The position numbers were made by a program, and so were the translations under genes. 64,000 nucleotides of DNA from Beroe forskalii (lineage: Eukaryota > Ctenophora > Nuda > Beroida > Beroidae), in the NCBI GenBank assembly GCA_011033025.1, contig WFMF01000360.1:62001-126000 (forward strand), in the 5' to 3' direction. Shown here piece by piece: positions 33,927 through 46,700 of this stretch. Below the pieces are notes generated by a model. It did no database searches, was not told where the DNA came from, and saw only the letters and a program-made list of their open reading frames with translations. The stretch's first letter is position 1. Every line of letters starts with the position of its first letter.

Positions 33927-36900
33927 ATGTTTTGGTTCCTTGTGGCCAGCTGGGTCAGTTTGAGTGTCTCTAAAAGCATCCTGGATGAGATTGAAAAGCG
34001 CGATTCTGCCAAGAAGCACACCCGGCCCATTGAAGACAGAGAAGCCCTCGGAGAAACCATTAAAATCGGGGATTTCTACGATGCTCGGCTCGGTGTGGTG
34101 GTGAGCGGTCTGGGACTTTGGAGCGAGGAAACATTAGAGGAACATGTGGAGGAAACACCGACAGTTTACTCGAATGTAGAGGTAGTCCAGGAGGAGAAAA
34201 CGGTGGATAAGAGCTACTTGCTCGACATCGATGCGAACATGAAACTCAAGTTCCTCTTTGGACTGATTAAGATTTCTGGGTCAGCTCGGTTGATCAGAAC
34301 TCAATCCTCTACCGCTGATATGGCAAGAGTAACTCTGAAATACCACGCTACCACGAAAACCAAGACCTTGCCTCTGAAAACACCCCAGGATAACGCTAAA
34401 TACTGCTCGCTAGTCAACACTCCTCTCGGTCCAACCCACATTATCACCTCCGTAACCTACGGCTTACGATCGTACATCGAGCTGCAAAAAGTCGTCAAAA
34501 AGTCGCAAAGCAAGCAGAAGATCAGCGGTAGTTTGGGGATCGTTATGAAGGCGCTGCCCAACTTCAACCCGGACACGAGTATTGATATAGATACGGGTTT
34601 GGATCCGACGCACGACGCGTATTTCAAGTATTCGGGGGATGTGGTTTTGGATAAGATGCCAGGGGATTTCATGCAGGCGGTGGATGTTTTTGAGAAGGTT
34701 AATGAGAAGGCCCAGGCCAGTGAGACACCTATCAAGTACCAGGTACGGAGACAATTCATTTGAATTCTGCGTTAAAAATATACCTTAGGAGGTACGGAGA
34801 CAATTCATTTGAATTCTGCGTTAAAAATATACCTTATGAGGTGTATTTATGTCGGTTGTTATTTGGAGATTTTTCGGAAAAATCCCCATTTTTCACACAC
34901 TATGACAGTTCAAAATGACGTCATTATCAGATGCTAACTAGAGCAACGATCTGAGAAAGATCCCCAAATTGCACCCTACCAAATTTCTAAACATCAAAAT
35001 CTAACTCCACATAAATACACCTCCTAAGGAAGCAAAATTTAAACTCGAAATTTATTGCCCCTCACCGCTTCAGCTATTTCAGTTTTTCCATTGGCAGAGA
35101 CTTCAATTGTACAACATTTTAACTGATCTTGCTCCCACTACTTCCCACCCATAGATCACACCGGTTGAGTATTTCTGTGAGGGAGCAACTCCTATCTTGG
35201 AAGAGATCCAGAAGAAGATCCAGGACATTGTAAATCAGATCAGCACTGATCTGGACGATTTGGCGGGGGAAGTAAAGACTCTGCTCAGATCAGATGCTTC
35301 CATCAGGTGAGTCATTGAATGAATTTTAATTTTGTGACTTTTGTTCAAAAAGTCAAAGTTTTGTGTCAAATGGGTTCTCAATCTAAAATATTCAGATCCT
35401 TATTCAGATTGATTTTCAGGTTTCCCTCCATAAAGAACGAACTGATGACCTTCCAAGCAGGTCTTCTGGCTTACACCACGGTAACCAAAGCTAACATAGC
35501 AGCCAGCATCGTCTCTGTGGTCTCTGGGCAGGTAGGCTAAACATACCTCTCTTCAACCTTAATAGATGGGACTGCTGATTTCATAGTTTGAAATAGGTGA
35601 ATCGATTCATTTTTTTCGTACTAGGTGACTCGAGAACCAACCCTAACCGAACTAGGCACCGACAAATGTGTTCAGGGCGATTAGTACTTTACACATGCTA
35701 TTTGAAAGCTTCCCGTTTTTCAAAACTTCTCGTATCATTGAAACGTTTTCAACCATCTAAACTCCTTCACAATCCTCCGGTCAGGCGGTTGAGAGCGACA
35801 TTCTGAAGAAGGTAGAGGAACACATGGGAAGTGTCTGGAATAAGGTGTACGCTGATGACTTCCTCAAGTATAGGACCAGGGAGATCAAGACCATAGAGCT
35901 GGTGGGTGGATATGCATCAATTTAGTAGTATTGATCATTTGATTCTCTCAGGGAAGGATTAACCATCAGCTTGAGACCTGAGTGATATGAGATATCAGTC
36001 ATTGTGGCATTCTTATTTCCAGTTAGTACATCATTAGGCACCTGCATCGTTCTGCGTCGATCAAATGAACTGGTTTCGCCCCTCATCCTCAATATTGCTG
36101 TTTTTGCAATTTGAGGCCCTCTATTAGCTTTCAGGTGACTGACGCAGCTCAAAAGAACCCAGAGTTGGAGTTATCTGATGCTGGGGGTTCCCTGGACAAC
36201 CAGTGCATCTTCAGCCATACCCACGCTACAGTGTATGACTTGTACGTGCTGCCACCAGCAAACGTGGCGAAGATGTTCATCAACAAGGCTCTTTCTACTA
36301 TCGGGATAGGGGGAAGTGGGAAGGAGGAGAACAAGTGGTATAATGATCTCGCTCTGGTTAACAAAGTGGGGACAACATTCCAGGAGTTTCTGAGATACGC
36401 CCAGAATAACTTCGACTCGGACCACTGTTTCCTGGTCCGACTGAATGAGTTATCTAAGAAGAAAACAGACTATGCTACCATCACCATGTATAAGAATGGA
36501 GCTGTGTTTGAGAAGGCGTTTGAGCCTCCTCCTCCACCAACAGGGCTGGAGTGTGGAGCCATCAAATTCTCCAGTCTGTCTGTGTCATTAGAGGCGAAAA
36601 CAGCGACAGCGAAGAGTCATATCACAGGTCTGGAAGTCAAAGCAACTTGGAAGAAAGCCAAACCTGAAAGCCCTCCTTCAGCAGATTCTAAAGAAGAAGA
36701 AGAAACTGACAACTCCATTGAGTACGAAGAGTTCCCAACTTTATACCAGCGAGATGATGTGACCCAGTTTGACATCAGCGATCTCAAACCCGATACCAAA
36801 TACGACATTCAAGTACGATACAAAGTGGACGGTTCCTCAGGGAAGGGTTCTTGGTCCACTCCTGTTACCTGCAAAACAGCCAGCACCTCAGCCCCCGTCC

Positions 36901-39457
36901 TCCCTCAGATAGTCACCCAAACCACTGACAGTTTAACAGTCAGTTGGAGACCACCCCAACGAAATGTAGCAGATGATGGGCTCTACTACAACGTTGTAGC
37001 TCAGGCTGAAGATTCGGATGGAAATGTGTACAGGAAACGGGTTGAAACAGAGGGTCTGACCGCGGAACTGGGTTATCTGACACACGGAATGATGTATCAC
37101 GTGACCATCACACCGGTCCATAACGGAGTGAGTAACGAAGCAGTGAGTTTAGATGCCCCCACTCTGCCCCACCCTCCAAATAGACCAGTGCTGAGGAGTG
37201 GGACTCTGGTTAATGCTATCAGTGTGTACGTGGATTTCAAGAACGTGCGGCTTCAGACCGGCATGACCCCACATTCAGTGGAGTTCAAGTACCACAAGAT
37301 AAACCAGGAAACTATGGGACCAGTAAGTGCTACAGAGCAGAGAGCGTCGGTGTCAATAGGGAGTCTGTCTCGAGCATATGCAACCCTGCAGAACATGGAG
37401 GAAGGAGTGATTTACCAGGTGACCTGTGCTCTGAAACTTAACGTGGGTGGAAGGATTATCACTACCGGTGATTCGGACGGTTTGATCCATACCATGGCAT
37501 CAGATGACCCAGCTGAGGACGAGGAACTGAAACAAGAAATTGCAGAATATCACTCAAACACCAAAGCTACGCTAGACCCTCTGGTGAGTGACTCCAGTGC
37601 TCTCCACGACCAGATCAAACAACTAAACGACGAAATCGAGAGCAAGTTCGCTGAACTGAACGCAGAGATTGCTGCCATAGCCGTGGACGAAGCTGATGGT
37701 GTCAAGAGTGGTGTGATAAGGGATAAGTGTGTGAGTCGGGGTGTCACATACAAGACAGATGTCGATACAGTAAACCATTTCCCCGATGCTGAGTCTGAGT
37801 TTGCGTGCCTTCACTTCTGTAGTCAGACCTACACTGATACGATGGGGATAACATACATTGCGCCAGAAGGGAATGATACTGACAGGTAAAAGGGGATGTC
37901 AAAGCAATAATGTCCCGAAATGACATGCTTCTTGAATACGCACATGTTTTTTGAATACGCGCCATGTTAGCAATCAAAGATTTTAATCAAAAATAATATT
38001 GTCCTTCCTAAGAAATTCGATCGAACTCCCCTGCGAAGCTTACTCTTCAGCTAACACCTACCAACACAATTTCAGTACGTGCTACTGTTTCACCGAGGAC
38101 CAAGGTACCCCAACCCGGATCTCACCAGAATCAGTGTCAATAGACAGACAGTGCTGGGACGTGCTAGGAGCTACCACGGAACAGTTTAAACAGTGTGAAA
38201 ATGTTAATTGGGACTTCCTAGAACAGGTATGAATTGGCAGTTGACCAATTCACGAAGCTTACCAATTCTATCAACAAATGCCAATGATTTTCTGAGGTTT
38301 TACAACACATCCACCTAAAAAGCAACTCAAACATCATTTAAGATACCAAAACTTCTATCCCCAACATTCCTTGGCAGGACATCATATCAGAGGAGGGACA
38401 TAAAACCAGTAGCATGTACGAGTGTGCCCGACTCTGCACTGAAACCAACCGGAACACCAACCTAGCTCTGGGTCGACCTGCCACTCAAACCGGAACAGAT
38501 ATCAACACCGCAGACAATTTAGATTTTAAAATCATTACTATTAAAATACCTCTTACTTCAATAGGCATACCAAGTATTTATTTATTTATCATGCCATTAT
38601 GATCCCACTATTTGTCTCTTTAGAGGCAAAACTTCAAATTTTCGTGTCTTGCCGTTAATGAAAATGTCGTCATTTGGATTTACATCAGTCGTCATTGACA
38701 ATTGACGTCGCACCCCCACCAGACAAAGCAGTGGATGGTAACACGGACTACCATGGCAACTATGCTCGGGTTAACCCTGTTGGTGGAACTGCAACCTGGA
38801 AGGTATGTCAGTTTTAACAAAGTTTAAGTAAACTTAGAGGCTCCACTGCGAATATATGTGCAGCTGCAGGTTTAGTGCTTATTAACTTATCAAGCAGCTT
38901 TTAGGCCTAAAAGATCTTCTCAAACATCCTCTGCATCTGATTTCATCCTAGATCAAAATACCCTACCTCACCTAGAATTGACTTCATTCTATATATAACG
39001 ACCTTATGAATTGCCAAAACAAGTTGCCAAACAATCCCAGGTCACCCTAGAAAACCGTGAGTACATCGAATCAATCAAAGTCCACAACCTAATCGACGAC
39101 AGCCAATGGCGGCTCGACAACACTGAAGTTCTGATAGACGGAGTCAGCGTGGGAACCATTGAAACCCTGAACGGACACCCCTGGTACTCCATCCCAGTGG
39201 ACAGAATGGGGAGGGAGGTAGCGATCCAGAAGACGGGGGAGGTCTACCTCACCCTGGTGGAAGTGGAGGTATTCGGAGGGGACTGCAAAGGCGTGGTCTA
39301 TGAGGAGGAGGGAGGGGTGTGCAGGATGAAGGGGAGCGAGAAGGCGGATAAGGTGTCTACTCTGGATTATATGGGCAAGACAGGGTTATATATGGGCTGT
39401 TTGATGGAGCTAGGGGCGTTTGGAGAGGTGCCGAGTAGGTATAAGATACAGTTCTAA
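33927..39457 (+). CDS. Secreted SNTX/perforin-like protein with FN3, PAN-like and F5/8C domains (nine exons)
   Basis: Exons: 33927-34742, 35155-35306, 35420-35531, 35785-35901, 36135-37885, 38076-38226, 38378-38513, 38723-38802 and 39041-39457. All phases agree; the product is about 1,243 residues. Residues 1-16 look like a signal peptide. Residues about 20-270 carry the stonustoxin-family N-terminal (MACPF-like) signature, including GDFYDARLG and GLGLW, and 273-399 form a mostly helical region. Three fibronectin-III domains cover about 530-650, 648-745 and 745-855. A coiled-coil stretch follows, then a cysteine-rich PAN-like segment (about 930-1060) and an F5/8C (discoidin) domain from NLALGRPATQTG to VEVFGG (about 1061-1183). 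In fish this N-terminal family forms pores and is lytic. In invertebrates the role is mostly unknown, and the added adhesion domains suggest targeted binding at cell surfaces or matrix. The exon 7/8 junction lacks a GT donor. Confidence 0.8.
34742..34839. repeat. 49-bp tandem duplication spanning the exon 1 splice donor
   Basis: Units start at 34742 and 34791 ('ggtacggagacaattcattt'). Each copy carries a GTACGG donor. Using the second donor would add an in-frame stop (TGA at 34761-34763). Confidence 0.85.
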
Positions 39458-40708
39458 TGAGATAGAGGTGGCAGAGGACTTTAAAATGGCGAAATTTTTC
39501 CGGAGCGATGTTATCATGTGAAGTATTCATTTTGAATTCAATGATCTGTATTAACAAGCTTATTTTCTGTACTTTACAAGCTTATTTTATGTACTTAGTT
39601 TCTGCAAATAGAATCTAAAACAATTCAATTTCACGAAAATTCAATTTCAATCAAAGGGATTTATGAACTTTTCATATGGATAGTATAACTTACAGGTAGG
39701 CAATTATGTATGCAAGGAAAGAAACCACGGCATGAAATTTTAAATTATTTAGCATTTGTATATACAGAGTATTTAATAAAAGAAAATGTTATTCAAACCT
39801 TGGACCAAGTTAATTAATCAATAAAAAACCTTGCCAGTATAAAATAACGGATATTTGACTGATTGTCGAAAAATGATATTAGTTTAGTTGGGATTTAGGA
39901 TGGACCCTGCTTTGACAAATAACGAAGTGCAAATCAGTTGGCAAAAATGAAAAGGAAACAGTGAGAATGAAAAAGAATTTAAGCATGGGCTACTACGGTG
40001 GCCTAAAGGTTTAATGAAATGGCAAGGGCATAATTAATATCAAATAAACAAAAGTTTACCAAAACAAATTCGTATCTCTAATTCAATATTCGACTTACAC
40101 ATTATTTCTGGTTATCAACTTAAAATTACAGTTTTTTATGTTTCAAGAACCAAGCCACATGTACCTGATGCGATATTATGGGTGAAACATATTATAATTA
40201 CAAATTCATACATAATATGATACATCAGCAAACTAAAATACAAAGACAACACACAATTCAACCTCCTTAAAGGGCCTTGCAAATAAAATCTTGATTTTTG
40301 GAATGCTTGAATTTATGCATTCAAATCTCTTGTTCAATCTTTGTCGCCATTTAAGCAACTTTGATCTTGACTTTAGTTCGCTTGCACGGAATCATTTTTC
40401 CACCACTGATCATAAATCAACGTGATCCCTTCGGGGCATATTATGCTTATTTTTTCTTGTCAAAGTTCGCATATATCAGAACACCAGCGCGTTTCAGTGT
40501 CACTTGGCAACGCGTTTCACTTGGCACACGGGTCCTTGATAACACACATACTGCTGGGCAACGCGCGTCACGCTTTTCCAGAGCAACGCGTGTCACTTGG
40601 AAATGGATAGCAACGCGTGTAACTCATAGCGACATAGCAACACGTGTCACTCATAGCAGCGCGCGTGTCACTTAGTAACGCGTGAGATTGATAACGGAGA
40701 AAGAGAAT
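39458..40708. other. Convergent intergenic region with a repeated CAACGCGTGTCAC motif
   Basis: This lies between the ends of two convergent genes and holds both 3' untranslated regions. From about 40497 to 40690 a loose repeat of 'caacgcgtgtcac' variants occurs at least six times, amid AT-rich DNA. No gene is seen. Confidence 0.4.
39775..39780 (+). terminator. Candidate polyadenylation signal of the SNTX-like gene
   Basis: AATAAA lies 318 bp after the stop codon in AT-rich DNA; a second AATAAA is at 39820-39825. Confidence 0.4.
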
Positions 40709-43700
40709 CTATCCTAGAAGAGGGGAGCTCAGATTGCAGCAGCCTCCTTTGTAGTGAGTGTGACAGAGCAGTCGGTCATTGAGCGGGTAACAACCCTTCC
40801 CTTCGTCGTTTGTAAACTTCACACTGCAAACCTGACAGAGGGAATAGTTTCTTTTTCCAATGTTTGCTTGGAAAAGGTGCTTTTTGCAAGGATAATGAAT
40901 GCTTTCAGCTGGCAGAATGAATGCTTTCAGCTGGGGAATGCATGATTTCAGCTTGGAGTATGAATGCTTTAATCAGCTTGGAGAATGAATGCTTTAATCA
41001 GCTTGGAAAATGAATGCTTTCAGCTTGGAGAATGAATGCTTTAATCAGCTTGGAGAATGAATAGTTTCGATAGGGAGAATTCATGCTTTCAGCTTTTTCA
41101 TGCTTTTTCTTCAGAATTTTAGGCATGCTAGGATGATCAACTCAATAAATCAATGATGATTATTTGGATCAGATCTTTGAACGATTCGCTATATCAATAA
41201 AGCTTCAACATATAGAAGACCCAAACATTTTCACAAGTCACAATAATTCAGTGCCTTGGTACATAAGGCCGCATAAGGCACCGAAAAGCGATAATGACTG
41301 ACATTTGGTAAAATCTCACACCGCTACGTTATCCTTCATAACAAACATAATAGATTATTACGGGTTGTGAGAAATATTTACTTTGGACTATTTCAAAACC
41401 TCATGTAAGCAATAAGTATGTGTCAGCAATTTAATCACATTGCTGGAGCTAACTATGACACTCGTTGCATTTTTGGTGATGCATCAAGAAACCCTAAAAC
41501 TCATCCATTACCTTAATGGCAAAACGTGCAATATATGTGCATGAATCACAATTTATTGTTACCATTAAAAACCTTGTTTCACTGAACAAGACAAATAGTG
41601 AAGGAACGAAATGTGGATGCTTTTGGAAAGAATTTTTTGGAAAACTGGTACGAAAACTCAAACTGTTAGGGAAAATAAATGTTAAGGAAAACTGGTGTCA
41701 AGGCAATCTGGTGCCATAAAAAACTGCTGCCATGTTGTCAAGGAAAACTGGTGTCTGAAACACTGGTGGCATAAAAAAGAAATAAAATGACGATAAAGTG
41801 AACTCATGTACCAACAAGTGAAATTCCGGAGAAACCAGGCGGTTGACTGAATCTGATGGAGGGCTTGATAAAGCCGCGAAAATTTACCGTTCCCTCGACA
41901 AATTTCGATATAAATTCCATGGAAAGCACATCAAAATTGTGTGTCTTTGTCAGCCCTCCGTCAATTAAGCGATCTGCACACATATCAGGGGGGAGATAGC
42001 TCAATTGGTTGAGCACCTAACCGGCAATCAGGAGGTTGTGGGTTCAAGCCCCGCTCATTTTCAGATCACCGAATTTGTATGTGTGACTACAGGCAGGGTG
42101 AATTACAAAAAAAATGTACACATATAATGCGAGACTTACCTCGCACTTGTAGCAAGCCACGTGGAAGTCCTTGTCCATGGCGATTATTCTGAAGGTCTCC
42201 GCCCCGTCCTGGGTTACTATGAGCTCCCCGCACGCCGCACACGAGTACGCGAACTTCTTGGAGGGGTCCACAGGTGAACATTAGACTTTAATTTTACCTT
42301 TACTTTCATCTTCACAGACTTAACTTCATCTAAACATTAGTGAGAGGGAACAGGAAAAAGTCTCTTTTTAAGTTCCTCGGGGCTGGGATGAGAGTGACGA
42401 TAAGATCCCTGACGGGGGAGCCTCTCGTACGAAAGTTGCCGGGTATTTTAATGAAGTTACCTTCTTGTTGTAGCACTGTACACACAACACGTTGTTGTCT
42501 GAGTCGAGGGTGAAGGGTACGCCATCAAGGCAGGACGCACAGGCACTGCACTTAAAACACTCGGGGTGGTACCTCTTCTCTACTGCTCGCAATATCTGGT
42601 GGAGAGTAAACAGTGGAGGGGTGAAATGTGTTGGGGGTCAGAATCCAATGCGTGGTATTAAGGTAAAAAAGGTAACTAAGGGTTGCTTTTACATGGAGAA
42701 TCGAGGCATCTGTCACTGATTTCAAGGTAATACAGGATGCTCACGCTTCTCTACCGCTACACTAGCATGTATATTCAATGACCCAACACTCAAATATTGT
42801 CCTATAGTTCTATAGTGAAGATCAGCCCTTATCCTCTCCTTAATGTGATCGTTACACACGTCACACTTCTCTAACGTATCCAGGTAGTCTTGTTCACAGT
42901 ACGTTAAGCCGTCCGTGTGGTAGAAAGGCTTCTTAACCAGCGGCTCTCCTGGTGAGAAAGGGGTGATAAAAGGGCGATGAAATGGGTGATAAACGGGTGA
43001 TAGAATGGGCTGATTAGAAGGGTTTAAATGGGGTTCAAATTGTCCAATCTTGAACTATATGATACCTAAGTATTATTCTGGTGCACCATGGGAGATCCCT
43101 ACTGAGGACCCCATTTCCCAAACCTCATAATACTCTCTGCATTTCTGACAGACAAAGCAGTTGACATGGTAGAGAGCTCCCAGAGCTTTACACCCGTTCT
43201 CATGTCCAATGATGTTCTCCTTGCACTTTGCACACAGTCCTGGAAGGGAAGGGAATGTTAATTCCTCATTATGGGATTTGGCCGAGAAGGCGGAAGTTAC
43301 GCTACAGTTGGAAAACCATCTGAAAATTGCAGTTATGTATTTTAACAATATTTTTAGAGAATACGGTACAAACTACACAAAACAATGCCAATAACAACGA
43401 ACAAATACACCAAATTATACTGACAGAAAACGGGGGCTGACCGCACGAAAACTAACATATGTCATACTCTAACCAGCAGTCAGCAAATTTCATGATAGAA
43501 CAAAAAATACAATTTGCAGATGACTGAATTTTTGGATTATAATTTGTGGTTATCTCACAAAATTTTACTTCGTTTCCTCAGAAGAATTATTGAATTATAC
43601 TCCTTTTGTTGATGGATCTCAAGCAAGATCGTGCTTTTCTAAAGCACGCAATGCTACCAAGAGAAGATATATCCAGTTTATAATTTGCTTGCTTAGCCCT

Positions 43701-46700
43701 GATTGATGATCTTAAACGTTCTTGGAACACTTCCGTCCATCGTTCATGACAACAGGAATTAGAATAAAAAGGTGTCATGTGTCCGGAAAAGATAATGCTT
43801 GTCTTGTCCGGAAATAAGTCATGATGATTTCTCAGTTAGAGAATAATATTCGAATTAGTTTCAATTTTCGTCTGCACTTCGCATCTACCAAAGTTCTAAT
43901 TTCTAAACAGAATATGATTGGATATTATTTTTTATTGGCATGTTTTTTTGAATAAAATCGGATGTTTGGAATAGTTTTGCATGAAGAATGGAATAACAAC
44001 TCCATAAATTGATGCTGCATAATTCAACAACAGTTGAAGATCAGATCATCAATGATGGCCAATTGCATTATTCATAAACATCATCAATATTTATGTTTTC
44101 TATGTTTTCTTCTCGACTAGTTCTGACCTCGAATATCGTTAACTAGGGGATTGGGGAATAGGAATATCAATTATCAAATATTTCTTATAGGAGATCAGCA
44201 GATGATTCGATCAATCTGATAACGAATCTTTTGTCAATTCTACTGACAACTTGGGAAATCTCACATACAACATGTCTCTTTCTCTCCTTCTCCTAGCAAC
44301 CCTTATCATATTAATCACCATAACAACGCTCGCAACCGGTCGACAATTCCAAGTTATCGCGTGTTTTGACACCAAGTGTCCGGTGATTTCAGAGGAATCT
44401 GACACTATTGTGAGGTATGAGCCGTGCCAACCTTCGCTCCAACGCGTCAGGTATGTAAATCATGGGTGGAAAAATTATGTTTCATTTATACAATTCATTT
44501 AAATTTAAATTGAATGAATGATGAAATTGTCCACCAAAAGAGAAGACTTTGGTGCTAAAGAGACTTTATTATTTTCAATTTTCCCATTATTCCCTTGTTT
44601 CCACATCCGATTATTCTGCTCTCCAGGTACTGCAACCCAGACACCCAGGAATGCGTTAACAACGCAATGACAGGGGTGGGAGAATGCAGAGATAAACCCA
44701 CCCCACCACCCCCACCTTCAGAAAGAGACAGAAAACTTGCCCTCAAGATAGGAGTTAGTGTGTTGGGTGTCATATTGCTGGGAGTGGTGGTTGTGGTGTT
44801 AGTGGTGGTTTTCTGGGGCCGGGTGCAGAAATGGTGGAAGGTTTGGATAAGTGGATGGGTGGTGAAGTGGTGGATGGTGGGGAGGGTTAGGAGGACTAAA
44901 GTTAGTCCAATAGTGAGGAGGTGTGATAGGTCAGAGGATTTGAGGAAGGAGGAAAGAAGGCGATCCTGTGTGTTCTGTGAAGATGATTGGTGAGGAATTC
45001 TAGGAAATATTATGTCTGACACGGGAAGAAATGTATCTCTTCTAAGAAACGGTTTTTACATTTTTGAAAACATTGAGTTGACCGAAGAGATAGACAATGA
45101 AGAACTTTCGATAAAGAGTGAGTTTATAAGTTTTGTTTTTGAAGTTTTTGGCGCGTGTATTTATGATATTTTCTATATTTATTTAGGTCAGAAATAATTG
45201 ACGAATTTAATGTTATAACCCAGTAAAAAAATAAAATTTTCATTGACTTCTTTGAATACAAACCCGGTTTACATATATTCCCGAATGGAACCCACCAATT
45301 CCAATGCTCCAACAAGGGCACTTGGCCCCCGAGAAGGATCTTGTAAAGACCTTCATGGTTTAACAAACGGAGGTGGAAACATAGAGAAGCCTGAATAACT
45401 ACAATATTACGGAATTTTAATCGAACGGCATTTGAGTAAAATATATGCAACAATTGTTCTGGAAAAACGATCTCCTGAACTGAGCGATTAAAGCATTTAA
45501 ATGGTATTACCCTAATTCTCAAATCAAGAATCTAACAAATGCAACGCCTCACAATATTCAGTAGATAATTCTCAAGATATAATATAGATGAAGTATTAGC
45601 ATAATGATAATAATTATGCTTTTCTTGAGCTTATCATACTAGATGGAAGCTCGTGAAGCCAAGGAAATCAATGAAAACGCCTCTAAATTTCTATCCTGTC
45701 ACTTCAATCATTCCTTTGACCTCTGTTTAATATTCCTGACAAATACCTGCACATCAAACAATTGTCAGCCTTGGTATGTTATATACCATGATGTAATTGG
45801 AAATGAATTCCAAAACTCTGAAATTGACAAGTTCACAAATATTTATAATTTTCTAACACGAAAAAAAGTATGAGATACAAAGTGCACAAAGAATTTATGT
45901 ACTAAACGTCGCAAGTCATGCATTGGGAATTTTCAATAATATTTTGCTCGTATATATGTTCGAATGTATTTAATATTTATTATGCCTGTATACTCCTGAA
46001 GGTGCTGCTGATATATAAAACTCTAGTAATTCAAAACATCGTTGCACATTCACATAAGTAGTGAGTAGTTTTATTACAAGTGAATCGCTTTTATGGATAG
46101 AATTAAGCACGATTATTATAGCCGGACCTTTGCAAAATATAGCGATAAATTATTTTTGAAAAGTTTCTAGAATAAAAATTCAAAGTTTCTACAAATGAAT
46201 TTGTGAATAGTCAAAAATCATTTGCCGCGTAAATGATATGTGAATTGGACAAAAACAACCTGCAAAATAGATATAAATTCTCAGGATTCAAGAACTCACA
46301 TAAATATTATTCATGTCAGGCTTTATTAGGCTTACCAAAAATATACCTTATGTCACGTATTCTTGTCATGTCAAATTCTCACGAACACAATTCAAAGGCA
46401 CCTCAGAATGACGCACGCCTCAACGAATATAATAGCGGGTTGAGGCCGTAAAACACATTTTCCCACAATCGGCATCCCAATATAAAATACGTCCGCAGCA
46501 TCTTACGACGGTACGCTTGACAACTATTATTAAAGCCATTAGTGATATTAGCTGGTATCTATTTAGGGATACGTACGTGCTGTCGCAATGCCCTTTCAGG
46601 AAATAGCTGAAACACTTAGCCGTGTCTTTCAGAACACGAAGTGTCAAAAACACGGTACAAATATGAAGAATTCTAACCGTGTTTATGCGCATATTTTCAG

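Noticed and set aside
41990..42060. Functional tRNA-Ala gene
   Set aside because: D- and T-arms fit, but the acceptor stem does not pair, base 33 is C, and the anticodon stem has a mismatch. Flanking direct repeats and an A-rich tail indicate a SINE.
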